The notes under the pieces are model-generated. The model ran no database searches and was not told the DNA's origin. It was given only the letters and a program-made list of their open reading frames with translations. A stretch of 64,000 bases of DNA from Stygiobacter sp. RIFOXYC2_FULL_38_25 (GTDB taxonomy: Bacteria > Bacteroidota > Ignavibacteria > Ignavibacteriales > Melioribacteraceae). Below are positions 40,890 through 49,219 of this stretch, in pieces. The translations under genes were made by a program, and so were the position numbers. Numbering within the stretch: the stretch's first letter is position 1; each line of letters begins with the position of its first letter. Location of the stretch: NCBI GenBank assembly GCA_001803165.1, contig MHAZ01000021.1, positions 124,001 through 188,000 of the forward strand, read 5' to 3'.

Positions 40890-41735
40890 CTACTTCGTCA
40901 ATTCATTAATTGCTTCTTGCAAAAGCTCATCAAACCGCTCAGGATTTTCAATCATCGGGAAATGCCCTGTGTCGCGAATTATCTTTGCTGTAAAGCCTGG
41001 CAATATTTTAATATTCTCTGCTTCTTTCACTTTGAACTTCTGTCCGTTCACAGCAATTATTCTTGGCTGAAGTTCGGTTGCTGCTTTCAAAGAGTTATAC
41101 TGGTATATATTTCTAAAAATATCCATTCCAATTTCCGGCGGAAGTTTTTGCATTCTTTTAACCATGCCTTCAACAAAAGCAGAGTCGGCGGATTCCAGAA
41201 ATAAAGTTCTAACATACTCGCGAACACTTCCCAAATAATTTTCTTTAAAAGTTGTTAGATAGTCTTCCGCGCTCTTCGGGTTTTCTCCTTTTTGGAAAAG
41301 CTGATAAGTATCGGCGCCGATTATTCCAACAACTTTATCTTTGATCTGCCGGTAAACTTCCAAATTTATTATTCCACCCATTGAATGACCTACAAGAATA
41401 ACTTTATTGAGTTTCAACTTATTCACTACTGAAACGACATCATCGCTGAAAGCTTTTATTGTAAAGCTTTTTCTCTTCTTTCCAGATTCACCATGACCGG
41501 CAAGATCCAATGTTACAACTTTATACTTGGATGAAAACTTTGCAATTTGCTTTTTCCAAAGTGATTGATCCCAGCCCCAGCCGTGAACAAAAATGAGTGC
41601 CGGCTCTCCTTTGCCGGAAACAGAATATGCAATTTCAACACCGTCGGAGGATTTCACTTTTCCGCCAGCCGCTTGAATTATTGATACAGAAAAGATAATT
41701 ACAGCCGAAAACAAGAGAATTCTACTTTTCATCAA
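40890..41735 (-). CDS. Exported alpha/beta hydrolase 2
   Basis: A 281-residue paralogue of the neighbouring hydrolase. Signal peptide to about residue 22; HGWGWDQSLW; TLDLAGHGESG; nucleophile GHSMGG; catalytic His in DTGHFPMIENPERF. The two proteins share the segments KVKSSDG, FSSKYKVVT and NKVILVGHSMGG. This points to tandem duplication. Each ends in the same lid-cap-His arrangement, so both are likely active. Substrate unknown. A terminator follows the stop codon. Confidence 0.9.
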   Translation of the reverse strand: MMKSRILLFSAVIIFSVSIIQAAGGKVKSSDGVEIAYSVSGKGEPALIFVHGWGWDQSLWKKQIAKFSSKYKVVTLDLAGHGESGKKRKSFTIKAFSDDVVSVVNKLKLNKVILVGHSMGGIINLEVYRQIKDKVVGIIGADTYQLFQKGENPKSAEDYLTTFKENYLGSVREYVRTLFLESADSAFVEGMVKRMQKLPPEIGMDIFRNIYQYNSLKAATELQPRIIAVNGQKFKVKEAENIKILPGFTAKIIRDTGHFPMIENPERFDELLQEAINELTK

Positions 41736-41792
41736 AACTCCGCTATTATAATTACAGCTTACTTCGCTAATTTATTACTGAGCAAAAAAAAT

Positions 41793-41820
41793 CCGCACAG
41801 CAAAATAGTGCTGTACGGAC
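41793..41820 (-). terminator. Rho-independent terminator
   Basis: On the minus strand TCCGTACAGC and GCTGTGCGGA form a 10-bp stem (one G-T pair) with an 8-nt loop, followed by eight T. It lies 24 bp after the DUF6252-like gene. Confidence 0.88.
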
Positions 41821-41843
41821 TGATTGAACAACTTTTTGTATAA

Positions 41844-42359
41844 CTATTTTTTTACAGGTTCTTCAATCTTGTATTGTGTTATCTGAAATTTGCCCTCTTC
41901 AACTTCTAAGGTTTTCTTCGTTTTAGAACCATATTCGGCTTTCTCAACAACAAAATTAAAATTACCGGCTATCGTTTTGTTCGCCGGATCAAATGATGTA
42001 ACGACTAATTCGCCTTCAATTGTATTCCACTGAGGTTGTTCCGGATCCGGAACCCAAATAACTTCTGCATCCGGCGCTGCTTGGTTTTCAGCACTTTGAG
42101 GTACATACTTGAGTGTTAACGGCATGCCAGTATTAAGTTTTGTGAGCTTTATGTATAAATGCATTCCTTGATTTTCGTGCTGGGTGCGTATCTGAATGAA
42201 ATCTTCTTTGCCCATGCTTACTTGCACTGCATCGGCAACTTTGCCGGAAAAATCATCGCCATCTACTTTACAATTAAATGTGGATTGAGCGTTTGTTTCC
42301 ACAGTCAACATTACAACCACACTAAATACAGCAAATTGCAGAAGGAAATTTCTCTTCAT
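41844..42359 (-). CDS. Exported DUF6252-like protein
   Basis: A 171-residue protein with a signal peptide (to about residue 24, ETNAQ). It has the pattern of DUF6252 proteins of Bacteroidota: FNCKVDGDDFSGK near the mature N-terminus and a terminal IAGNFNFVVEKAEYG ... VEEGKFQITQY strand pair. It is probably a small beta-sandwich in the periplasm or on the surface. Function unknown. It is a single gene with its own terminator; GGAGTTAAGC precedes the ATG. Confidence 0.75.
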   Translation of the reverse strand: MKRNFLLQFAVFSVVVMLTVETNAQSTFNCKVDGDDFSGKVADAVQVSMGKEDFIQIRTQHENQGMHLYIKLTKLNTGMPLTLKYVPQSAENQAAPDAEVIWVPDPEQPQWNTIEGELVVTSFDPANKTIAGNFNFVVEKAEYGSKTKKTLEVEEGKFQITQYKIEEPVKK

Positions 42360-42463
42360 GCTTAACTCCTACTTTTTAATAAATTTAAGATCCCTCAGAA
42401 AAGTGGTGCAAAGTAATTTTTTTATCGGATTGCGTCAAGTGAATTCAATGGGGACGGATTTTT

Positions 42464-43696
42464 TCAGAATTCTTTCTCATCATCTTCGACTTCGAGGTCT
42501 GGAATTTGAGTGAAGGCAATTCTCATCGGCGCCGATTTAAGTGCGGTATGCGAAGGCGCATAGTAAGCTGAAGCAAATCCATATTTCTTATTCAGTTTAT
42601 CAACGGCTGAGTTTAAGGATTTTATCTTATCGTAGTCTTCAAAAAATACCGGAGTGTTATCTCCCTCTTCAATCAATTTATATAGTGTAACGCCAACTGC
42701 AAGTGGAGTAAAATTTTCCGTCGGATAATTTTCCCACATTTTCTTTAAGGCATTCAACAACGAGATAGTGTTTTGCGTGTGATTGAAATTCATTTCATCG
42801 CGCCAGCGCTGTGAGCCGAGAAACCGTACGCCAACTGACATTGCGCCGGCAGCATAGCCAAGATAGCGCGTACGCATCGCGGCTTTTTGTAACAGCCGGT
42901 TTAAAACCGCAAACGCTTCATCCTTATTTCTTTGTTCCGGCGGTAGTACATGCGAATGCCCGATTGTTGTTCTGTGAGTCGGCGGTCGTTTAACTATTTC
43001 TCCGCGAAGCTGCGCGTACATTCTATCCCCTTCAATACCGCCCCATACTTCATGAAGTTTTGATTTTGGCGCATTCCATAATTGCTCTACAGTATAAATT
43101 CCATGCTTGCGCAAACGGACTTCCATTCTTCTGCCTACGCCGGTCAAATCATTTGTTTTCAAACTGTAAAGAATTTGCGGCAAATCTTTTTCTTCGATTA
43201 CAACTAAACCATCCGGTTTCTGCATATCGGTCGCTGTTTTAGATAAGAATTTGTTTGGCGCAATTCCAATAGAACATTTTACATACTCGCCAACTTTCTC
43301 CGCAATTTCTTTTTTGATTTTTAACGCGATTGCAACTGCGGTTTGCGGTTCTCTTTCTTTTCCCATCAGCGAGCATACCATTTCATCAATAGATGTAACT
43401 TGATCCACCGGAAGACAAGTGCCAACAGTTTCCACAAGTTTGTGATGAAATTCTATATAGACTCTATGGTTGGCTTCAACAAGTTTTATATCCGGACAAA
43501 TTTTCTTTGCGTCCGATACAAGTGTTCCGGTTTTGATACCAAGCTTTTTTGCTTCATAGCTTGCGGCAATACAACAAGTTCTATCCGTCATAACCGGAAC
43601 AATACCAACGGGTTTGTTGCGCAGTTTTGGGTTTAGCTGCTGCTCAACAGAAGCGAAGTAAGAATTAAAATCTATATATAAGTTGCGAAGCGGCAT
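42464..43696 (-). CDS. Y-family DNA polymerase (DinB/Pol IV-like)
   Basis: A 410-residue translesion polymerase. Catalytic palm motifs: IDFNSYFASVEQ (metal-binding Asp8 and the aromatic gate) and TSIDEM (Asp/Glu pair near residue 102). Fingers SYEAKKLGIKTG, SIGIAPNKFLSKTATDMQKPDG, a thumb HhH-like NDLTGVGRRMEVRLRKHGI, and a little-finger domain from about 235. The C-terminal part is longer and acidic (EVEDDEKEF) and shows no clear beta-clamp box to me. In the family, these enzymes copy past damaged bases. No SOS box is recognised upstream. Named conservatively because DinB and related subfamilies are not separable by eye. Confidence 0.88.
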   Translation of the reverse strand: MPLRNLYIDFNSYFASVEQQLNPKLRNKPVGIVPVMTDRTCCIAASYEAKKLGIKTGTLVSDAKKICPDIKLVEANHRVYIEFHHKLVETVGTCLPVDQVTSIDEMVCSLMGKEREPQTAVAIALKIKKEIAEKVGEYVKCSIGIAPNKFLSKTATDMQKPDGLVVIEEKDLPQILYSLKTNDLTGVGRRMEVRLRKHGIYTVEQLWNAPKSKLHEVWGGIEGDRMYAQLRGEIVKRPPTHRTTIGHSHVLPPEQRNKDEAFAVLNRLLQKAAMRTRYLGYAAGAMSVGVRFLGSQRWRDEMNFNHTQNTISLLNALKKMWENYPTENFTPLAVGVTLYKLIEEGDNTPVFFEDYDKIKSLNSAVDKLNKKYGFASAYYAPSHTALKSAPMRIAFTQIPDLEVEDDEKEF

Positions 43697-43776
43697 TCGG
43701 TAAATCCGGTTAAAAATTTTAGAAGCGTTAAGAGTGTTACCAACTCATGTTATGCAACCAACTTGAAAAAACTTTG

Positions 43777-43875
43777 CCACCAGGGCACAAAGGCACAAAA
43801 TCCTCACAAAATTTTTGTCCCGCTTTACGAAATTTTCTTAGTGAAACCTTTGTGCCTTAGAGTCTTCGTGGTGAA
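43777..43875. repeat. Palindromic dispersed repeat in the gap
   Basis: A roughly 100-bp imperfect palindrome. AAGGCACAAA (43790-43799) pairs with TTTGTGCCTT (43849-43858), and CCACCAGGG with the CGTGGTG end near 43867. It belongs to the class of CAAAGGCAC/GCAGAG-type repeats also seen inside the HTH genes at 48.2 and 48.9 kb. No gene lies in 43697-43933. Confidence 0.65.
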
Positions 43876-43933
43876 TCTTTCCTGTCTCCATAACTGTATT
43901 GTTAAGTTATAAAATTTCGGATAGGTATCAACT

Positions 43934-44752
43934 TCACAAAAATACTACTGCGCTTAAATAACCAACAACTTCAGTATTGTCGCCCGTTGTGTCGCTGGAA
44001 TCTGTGCGCGAAAGTATTTCTACATTGCGAATTCCTTTTAATTCAGCGGTTTTTAGCAGAACTGCAATTGGTCCGCCGCCGCAAGCTTCGCATTTCTGAT
44101 TTTCTAAATCGCTTTGTAAGCCCTCGTAGTCAAAATCAAAAATTCTCTTTTCAACTTTCGAATCTAACTTATCCGCTTTAACTTTCGAATGAAAGTGTGA
44201 GAGATCGGAACTTGCAACAATCAAAGTTTCGTCATCAACAACTTGAGCAAGTTTCTCAGCTAAAGTATCTACAAACGATTTTCTTTGATCTCCCATAACA
44301 ATTGGAACTAGTTCGAATCCTTTTAGAACTGTTTGAAGAAACGGAAGCTGAACTTCGAGCGCGTGTTCTAAGCGGTGACCGTTCATTCCTTCAAAAATGT
44401 AACTCTTCTCCGCAACAAGCTTCGCAATCACTTCTTTATTAATCTCTATTTCACCAAGAGGAGTTTTGTATGCATCGCCATTGTAAACCGATATTCCGGG
44501 AAAGTATTCTCTGTGACTTGGGGAAATTACTACAACGGTTTTATAGTTTTTATTCTCTAATGTTTTGTAAGCGTGCGCTGCCGTTTTGCCGGAATAAGCA
44601 TAGCCGGCGTGCGGCGAAATAATTCCAAAAACTCTTTGGTAAGATTTTTTAAGATGAGCGGAATCTAAGTGATATTTAATTTCTGCTGATAACTTTGCTG
44701 CAGAAGCAGGATAAAAGATTCCCGCTACCGCTGGTTCGCGTACTGCTTTCAT
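43934..44752 (-). CDS. amrB: Memo-like protein (AmmeMemoRadiSam system protein B)
   Basis: A 272-residue protein of the Memo family, related to extradiol dioxygenases. VREPAVAGIFYPA at the N-terminus; metal-ligand-like His in IISPHAGYAYSG and ASSDLSHFH; a Cys in ENQKCEACGGGPI; and a final TGDNTEVVGYLSAVVF. In the three-gene AmmeMemoRadiSam set, it is encoded with an AMMECR1 protein and a radical SAM enzyme. Here it overlaps AMMECR1 by four bases, but no radical SAM gene is in the window. The biochemical role is not established. Confidence 0.93.
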   Translation of the reverse strand: MKAVREPAVAGIFYPASAAKLSAEIKYHLDSAHLKKSYQRVFGIISPHAGYAYSGKTAAHAYKTLENKNYKTVVVISPSHREYFPGISVYNGDAYKTPLGEIEINKEVIAKLVAEKSYIFEGMNGHRLEHALEVQLPFLQTVLKGFELVPIVMGDQRKSFVDTLAEKLAQVVDDETLIVASSDLSHFHSKVKADKLDSKVEKRIFDFDYEGLQSDLENQKCEACGGGPIAVLLKTAELKGIRNVEILSRTDSSDTTGDNTEVVGYLSAVVFL

Positions 44753-45312
44753 TTTAATTCCATCTCCTCTTCAGAAAAAACTGTGGCAGTAAATGCTTTC
44801 AGCTTTAGTTCTTTCTCACGCCAATAACTTCTTGGCAAACCACTCTTTTGGCAAATCGCATCAAGATATTGCTCTTTGTTTAATTTGTGTTCGACTGGAA
44901 CTTGCGGAAGCAGCAAACCGTGTCTTCCTTTCTCTTCCAAAATTAAACCGTGCTTGCCAAGCTCAATTTCATCATAACTGTTTAACGGGAATGGCTCGGA
45001 GAGAATTGAAATCTCAAGCGAAATTTCTTTTAGCTCTGCATGACGGACGGGAGAAAATCTCGGATCATATTGAGCGGCTTGAATTGCGGCTTCGCAAACA
45101 GTTTTGAAAACCGGCTGATCGCCGATGATGTAACCAATGCATCCGCGAAGTTGTTTGTGTTCCGTTAGAGTAACAAATGCGCCCGCGTGAGATTTTAACA
45201 CCGGATGCACTTCGTAATCCGGCACTTCAACTTGCACATTTTCAAAAAGAGAAAAGATTGAATTTCTTGCCGCTGTAAGGAGAATCTTCTTTTCATCGTT
45301 AGTCAATTCCAT
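44749..45312 (-). CDS. amrA: AMMECR1-domain protein (AmmeMemoRadiSam system protein A)
   Basis: A 187-residue single AMMECR1 domain with the hallmark LRGCIGYI and AAIQAAQYDPRFSPVRHAEL, EISILSEPFPL, GKHGLILEEKGRHGLLLPQVP. The function is unknown; the invariant Cys/Gly loop suggests an enzyme or a nucleic-acid-binding role. It is translated just ahead of the Memo-like gene (ATGA overlap at 44749-44752) and follows a DUF4905 gene by 31 bp, so the three may form one transcript. Confidence 0.94.
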   Translation of the reverse strand: MELTNDEKKILLTAARNSIFSLFENVQVEVPDYEVHPVLKSHAGAFVTLTEHKQLRGCIGYIIGDQPVFKTVCEAAIQAAQYDPRFSPVRHAELKEISLEISILSEPFPLNSYDEIELGKHGLILEEKGRHGLLLPQVPVEHKLNKEQYLDAICQKSGLPRSYWREKELKLKAFTATVFSEEEMELK

Positions 45313-45343
45313 TTCACTCCTCCTTCAAATCTTGCTCTTAATC

Positions 45344-46168
45344 TTAATCTTGATCTTGGCGTAATACGTAAACCACAACTTCATTTTTTTCTTTCAGAAG
45401 AAAAAGAAAATCCATGTAAACAAAAAAGGAATCCGTGAGCAAAGCAGTTACATTTTCGTTTAGAGTTTCAGCCATGATTGTCTTTGTTGAATTTTTATTT
45501 AGCGCGACAAACCGGTTTGTGAGTTTTTCATCTTTCTCTTTAGCATGAAATGAAAACATCAGCAGTTCGTTTATGCTAGCCCACTCAATTTCACCCTTCA
45601 CAGAAAAACTCCGGGTGAAGTTCAAGATAGTTTGCATTGTAGTTTCATCGGCAGTAGAAAGATTTAGCTCCGGATAAACGTAACAGCTCCAGTCCTTTGC
45701 GATATCAGATTCCGCACGGAGAGAATTAACCAGTGTGTAATCGCTGCCCAAGTTTTCCTTTTGCTCACCGGACATATAATCCAGTGTAAGGAAATATCTG
45801 TCTTCAAATCCTTGAGTGAATGAATAAACTTTATCCTGATAAGCGAACAAGAAAGCGTTTTCGTTGTTATGCCAGAGAACTTTCTGCGAAGCAATATCAA
45901 GCGCAATTATTTCTTTGTGCCCGGGTAAATCTGGCTTGGGAAATTTGTGAAAGTAAATTACATCTTTATAAATCGCTTCAATCCCAAGCCAGGTCTTTTC
46001 TTCCAGTTGGTAATTGCTGAAAACACAATCACCAGTTTGCAAATCATAGCAATGAAACGAAACTTCCTTTGTTGTTGTGTCGCGCGTTTCAATTAAAAGC
46101 TTGTCAGTTTCAGTAATCAGAATTCTGAAAACTTGTTTATCAGATTTGAATTCAAAATGTTTTTTCAT
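45344..46168 (-). CDS. DUF4905 protein (predicted beta-propeller-like)
   Basis: A 274-residue soluble protein with the DUF4905 look: RILITETDKLLIETRDTTTKEVSFHCYDL, KTWLGIEAIYKDVIYFHKFPKPDLPGH, DIASQKVLWHN. Repeating four-strand units suggest a partial propeller. Function unknown. Its last codons (RQDQD and stop) lie in a CAAGATTAAGATTAAG-type dispersed repeat, so the native end may have been altered. In this group the family is often near metabolic genes; here it precedes AMMECR1/Memo. Confidence 0.75.
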   Translation of the reverse strand: MKKHFEFKSDKQVFRILITETDKLLIETRDTTTKEVSFHCYDLQTGDCVFSNYQLEEKTWLGIEAIYKDVIYFHKFPKPDLPGHKEIIALDIASQKVLWHNNENAFLFAYQDKVYSFTQGFEDRYFLTLDYMSGEQKENLGSDYTLVNSLRAESDIAKDWSCYVYPELNLSTADETTMQTILNFTRSFSVKGEIEWASINELLMFSFHAKEKDEKLTNRFVALNKNSTKTIMAETLNENVTALLTDSFFVYMDFLFLLKEKNEVVVYVLRQDQD

Positions 46169-46170
46169 AA

Positions 46171-46242
46171 AATTCTGAGCGAAGCGAAGAATCCGATCTT
46201 CAAATTAGTTTGAGATTCTTCGTCGCTCTGCTCCTCAGAATT
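46171..46242. repeat. Palindromic repeat between tryptophanase and DUF4905 genes
   Basis: TTCTGAGCGAAGCGAAGAATC and its imperfect inverse (GATTCTTCG ... GCTCCTCAGAA) form a long hairpin filling the 72-bp gap. It could terminate or attenuate the tryptophanase transcript. It reaches the tryptophanase stop codon. Confidence 0.65.
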
Positions 46243-47611
46243 AAATTTTCTTAAACCTTGCCGTAAAGTGTCTCAGCATCGGTGCTTCGTAAGTGAACGC
46301 ATAACCGCGCAGTTCATTTCTCTTTTTGTAAACTTCAATTAAGACTTCGGCTACATAATCAATATGACTTTGAGTGTAAACGCGGCGAGGAATAGCCATG
46401 CGAATCAACTCCATCATAGCCGGAATTAGTTTTCCATTTTCATCTTTCTTACCAAACATTACACTGCCAATTTCGCATGCGCGTATTCCGCCTTCTACGT
46501 ACATTTCGCAAGTGATTGCCTGTCCCGGAAATTGTTCTGCCGGAATATGCGGCGCGAAACGTTTCGCATCAATATAAATTGCATGTCCTCCCGGCGGTTC
46601 AATAATTGGAATTCCATTGCTCAGCATTTTTTCGCCAAGATATTCCGTGCTGCGGATTCTGTATTCTAAGTAATGTTCATCAACAACTTCTTCTAAACCT
46701 TGCGCAATAGCTTCGAGATCGCGTCCGGCTAATCCGCCGTATGTTGGAAATCCTTCTGTAACTATTAACAAGTTGCGGCATAGCATAGCAAGACGGTCGT
46801 TATTTAAGGAAAGCCAGCCGCCAATATTTACCAGCGCGTCTTTCTTTGCGCTCATTGTTGAACCATCCGCGTAAGAAAACATTTCTTGGCAGATTTCCAA
46901 AACGGTTTTGTCTTTGTAACCATCTTCCCGCAATTTTATAAAGTAGGCATTCTCTGCAAAGCGGCATGCATCTAAGAACAACGGAATGTTATTCTTCTTG
47001 CACACAGCAGAAACATCTTTTATGTTCTTCATCGAAACCGGCTGTCCGCCGCCGGAATTATTGGTTACAGTAAGCATAATTAGCGGAATGTTTTCTCTTC
47101 CATACTTTTTGATAAATGCTTCAAGCGCCGGAACATCCATATCGCCTTTGAATGGCGCGCGCTGCTCGGGATGTTTGCCAACTTCATTCAGCAAGTCGTG
47201 CGCTTCCGCTCCGGAGAATTCTACATTAGCACGCGTTGTATCAAAGAAAGTATTCGCGGCAAAATATTTTCCCTTTCCACCTAGAATGGAAAACAAAATT
47301 TTCTCTGCTGCTCTTCCTTGATGAGTTGGAATAATAAACTTATCGCTGGTAATTTTTTTTACTGCCGCTTCGAAGCGGTAAAAACTTCTAGCGCCGGCAT
47401 AGCTTTCATCGCCGCGCATAATCCCCGCCCACTGATCCGAGCTCATTGCGGATGTGCCGCTATCGGTTAGCAAGTCAATCAATACATCATCAGCTTTGAT
47501 TAAGAATGGGTTATAGCCGGCTTCTTCTAAAATTTTTGCGCGCTCTTCTTTAGTTGTAAATCTTATCGGTTCAACGGATTTGATTCTGAAAGGCTCAATA
47601 ATGGTTTTCAT
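46241..47611 (-). CDS. tnaA: Tryptophanase (beta-eliminating lyase, PLP-dependent)
   Basis: A 456-residue PLP enzyme; start set at MKTIIEPFRIKSVEP (ATG at 47611, AAAGAGGAATT upstream). Motifs: LIDLLTDSGTSAMS, MRGDESYAG, THQGRAAE, NNSGGGQPVS, the PLP Lys in MSAKKDALVNIGG, EGFPTYGGLAGRD and the C-terminal APMLRHFTARFKKI. GIRACEIGS resembles tryptophanase (GIRAVEIGS) rather than tyrosine phenol-lyase (GVRSMERG), which guides the call. It splits L-tryptophan into indole, pyruvate and ammonia. No tnaC-type leader or permease is seen. Some related lyases act on tyrosine, so specificity is likely, not proven. Confidence 0.87.
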   Translation of the reverse strand: MKTIIEPFRIKSVEPIRFTTKEERAKILEEAGYNPFLIKADDVLIDLLTDSGTSAMSSDQWAGIMRGDESYAGARSFYRFEAAVKKITSDKFIIPTHQGRAAEKILFSILGGKGKYFAANTFFDTTRANVEFSGAEAHDLLNEVGKHPEQRAPFKGDMDVPALEAFIKKYGRENIPLIMLTVTNNSGGGQPVSMKNIKDVSAVCKKNNIPLFLDACRFAENAYFIKLREDGYKDKTVLEICQEMFSYADGSTMSAKKDALVNIGGWLSLNNDRLAMLCRNLLIVTEGFPTYGGLAGRDLEAIAQGLEEVVDEHYLEYRIRSTEYLGEKMLSNGIPIIEPPGGHAIYIDAKRFAPHIPAEQFPGQAITCEMYVEGGIRACEIGSVMFGKKDENGKLIPAMMELIRMAIPRRVYTQSHIDYVAEVLIEVYKKRNELRGYAFTYEAPMLRHFTARFKKI

Positions 47612-47789
47612 AATTCCTCTTTTTAGTGAGAGAAAATTAAGAATTATCAGCAAGGAATAGAACGCAGATTTAATTGATTAAACTGATTTACACAGATAAT
47701 TCTCTGGAAGCACATGTAAAGCATACTTGACATTTTGTAAAGAATGCTATATGTTGGTTTTGAAATTAATTAACTCATGTGAGAACAAA

Positions 47790-48167
47790 ATGAAACTAGT
47801 TTTTAAAAATTTTTCATTTCCGTACCGTAAGCAAGCAATGTTTGCAAGTATAATTCTTATTCTTTCAATTACATACTTAAAAACCTTCTGGCACTTTTAC
47901 CCAATTTTTGCTTTAATATTTTTCACACTACTAATGTCTTATTCATTTCTTGGTAATTATAAATTACTCGATAAAATGGACGAATTACAAAAATTAATTC
48001 AGTTGGAGCGGGGCTATTTGTTAAGTCAATTCATTCCTCTCATAATCTTTGTTGTATTCCTTATTAATCAATATTATCAAATCAGCATTGATCTAACTAT
48101 CGTTTTCATTTTATTTGCTGTCATCGTTCAAAGCGCACAGCAATACTTAAAGAAGAAATATTCATGA
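47790..48167 (+). CDS. Small membrane protein 1 of the HTH/membrane array
   Basis: A 125-residue protein with four predicted membrane helices. Start set at MKLVFKNFSF (47790), which gives the same size as the other two array proteins (126 and 127). Between helix pairs it has DKMDELQKLIQLE, matching the DE-x(3-4)-I-x-LE position in its relatives. It ends KKKYS and its TGA overlaps the ATG of a broken HTH gene. The pattern resembles DUF2178-like proteins often encoded next to XRE regulators. Function unknown. Confidence 0.65.
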   Translation: MKLVFKNFSFPYRKQAMFASIILILSITYLKTFWHFYPIFALIFFTLLMSYSFLGNYKLLDKMDELQKLIQLERGYLLSQFIPLIIFVVFLINQYYQISIDLTIVFILFAVIVQSAQQYLKKKYS

Positions 48168-48391
48168 AAAACAATCTTCACGTTTTGCGCGCGGAGAGAC
48201 GTTTACCTCAAGATGATTTGGCGAAACTGCTGGAAGTTGCAGAAAGAACTATTATTCACATGCTTCTCTCTGTGAACTTTGCAAATCTGTTTTCACAGCG
48301 CTTTGCGCTCTCTGCGGTAAAGGCCTTTCCGCCTTTGGCGGACGCAAAGGACGTCAAGTTTTCGCAGATAACACAAAGTGAAGATATATAA
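48164..48391 (+). pseudogene. XRE-type HTH gene broken by a repeat, copy A
   Basis: The first 27 codons (MKNNLHVLRAERRLPQDDLAK, then LLEV) match the intact HTH protein at 49022. After LLEV the frame passes into a palindromic repeat (TTCACAGCGCTTTGCGCTCTCTGCG ... style DNA, about 48240-48385), giving an unrelated tail. The recognition helix and the rest of the HTH are missing, so the product cannot bind DNA normally. It starts inside the stop of membrane protein 1 (ATGA overlap). Confidence 0.8.
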
Positions 48392-48408
48392 TTCAGTAAG
48401 GAGACAAG

Positions 48409-48789
48409 ATGAAACAAGATTCAATCAAGAAAAAATACCGCTTTGGTAAAGCCGTCGCATACTTATCATTTCTAATTGGAATCTACGGAACATATTTCGC
48501 ACCAGATTATTTGAAATTTTTTCCAATAATACTTTCTGTTGTTGGAATAATATACTATGTATTAGGCGAACACAATAAAATTGAAAATGGAGATGAGTTG
48601 GAAAAAAAGATTCATCTGGAATCTCTATCTCTTTCATTCAACACCTTAATTGTCGCAATTTGGTTTATAATGCTTATAGATATCAACGTGTACAAATTAG
48701 GGAGTTCAACTTTTACCATTATTTACCTAATAGGTTTTCTCGGAATTTGGCCTTCATGCAAATTCATTGTTAGAAAGAAATATTCATGA
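48409..48789 (+). CDS. Small membrane protein 2 of the HTH/membrane array
   Basis: A 126-residue protein with four predicted helices and the central motif NGDELEKKIHLES. It ends VRKKYS, as membrane protein 1 ends KKKYS, although the rest of the two sequences has diverged strongly. AAGGAGACAAG gives a strong ribosome binding site. Its stop overlaps the start of broken HTH copy B by four bases. The family is the same uncharacterised one as proteins 1 and 3. Confidence 0.68.
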   Translation: MKQDSIKKKYRFGKAVAYLSFLIGIYGTYFAPDYLKFFPIILSVVGIIYYVLGEHNKIENGDELEKKIHLESLSLSFNTLIVAIWFIMLIDINVYKLGSSTFTIIYLIGFLGIWPSCKFIVRKKYS

Positions 48790-49025
48790 AAAACAATTTA
48801 CACGTTTTGCGCGCAGAGAGACGTTTATCTCAAGATGATTTGGCGAAACTGCTGGAAGTTGCAGAAAGAACTATTATTCACATGCTTCTCTCTGTGAACT
48901 TTGCAAATCTGTTTTCACAGCGCTTTGCGCTCTCTGCGTTAAAAGCCTTAACCGCAAAGGACGCAAAGTTCTCGCAGAGAATACAAAGGAGAAATACTTT
49001 TAGCGTAGGTTTTCATATTTCATGA
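48786..49025 (+). pseudogene. XRE-type HTH gene broken by a repeat, copy B
   Basis: Identical in design to copy A: 27 intact HTH codons, then the same junction (LLEV-AERTIIHM) into a palindromic repeat in which CTTTGCGCTCTCTGCG-TTAA faces TTAACCGCAAAGGACGCAAAG-type DNA. As copies A and B share the insertion point, the insertion happened once and was duplicated. The end (GFHIS, stop) overlaps the ATG of the intact HTH gene by four bases. Confidence 0.8.
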
Positions 49026-49219
49026 AAAACAACTTACACGTTTTACGCGCGGAGAGGCGTTTATCTCAAGATGATTTAGCGAAACTGTTGGAAGTTTCCC
49101 GCCAGACTATAAACGCTATCGAGCGTGAGAAGTATGACCCGAGTCTGCCCCTTGCATTAAAGATTGCCAAAGTGTTTGAAAGAAAAGTAGAAGAGATATT
49201 TTTTATGGAGGAAAAATGA
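49022..49219 (+). CDS. XRE-family transcriptional regulator (intact copy C)
   Basis: A 65-residue single HTH_3 domain: LRAERRLSQDDLAKLLEVSRQTINAIEREKY, then DPSLPLALKIAKVF and a short end EEIFFMEEK. This is the minimal Cro/C1-like regulator class that is usually paired with a small membrane protein. Its stop overlaps the start of membrane protein 3 by four bases. The first 81 bases are nearly identical to the two broken copies upstream. It probably represses its own operon. Confidence 0.92.
   Translation: MKNNLHVLRAERRLSQDDLAKLLEVSRQTINAIEREKYDPSLPLALKIAKVFERKVEEIFFMEEK

Noticed and set aside
46241-47611. Tyrosine phenol-lyase instead of tryptophanase
   Set aside because: The overall family fits both, but GIRACEIGS and LRHFTARF resemble tryptophanase, and the Arg-containing SMERG motif of tyrosine phenol-lyase is absent.
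48164-49219. CRISPR array
   Set aside because: The three near-identical blocks are starts of HTH genes 600 and 240 bp apart, not short regular repeats with unique spacers.
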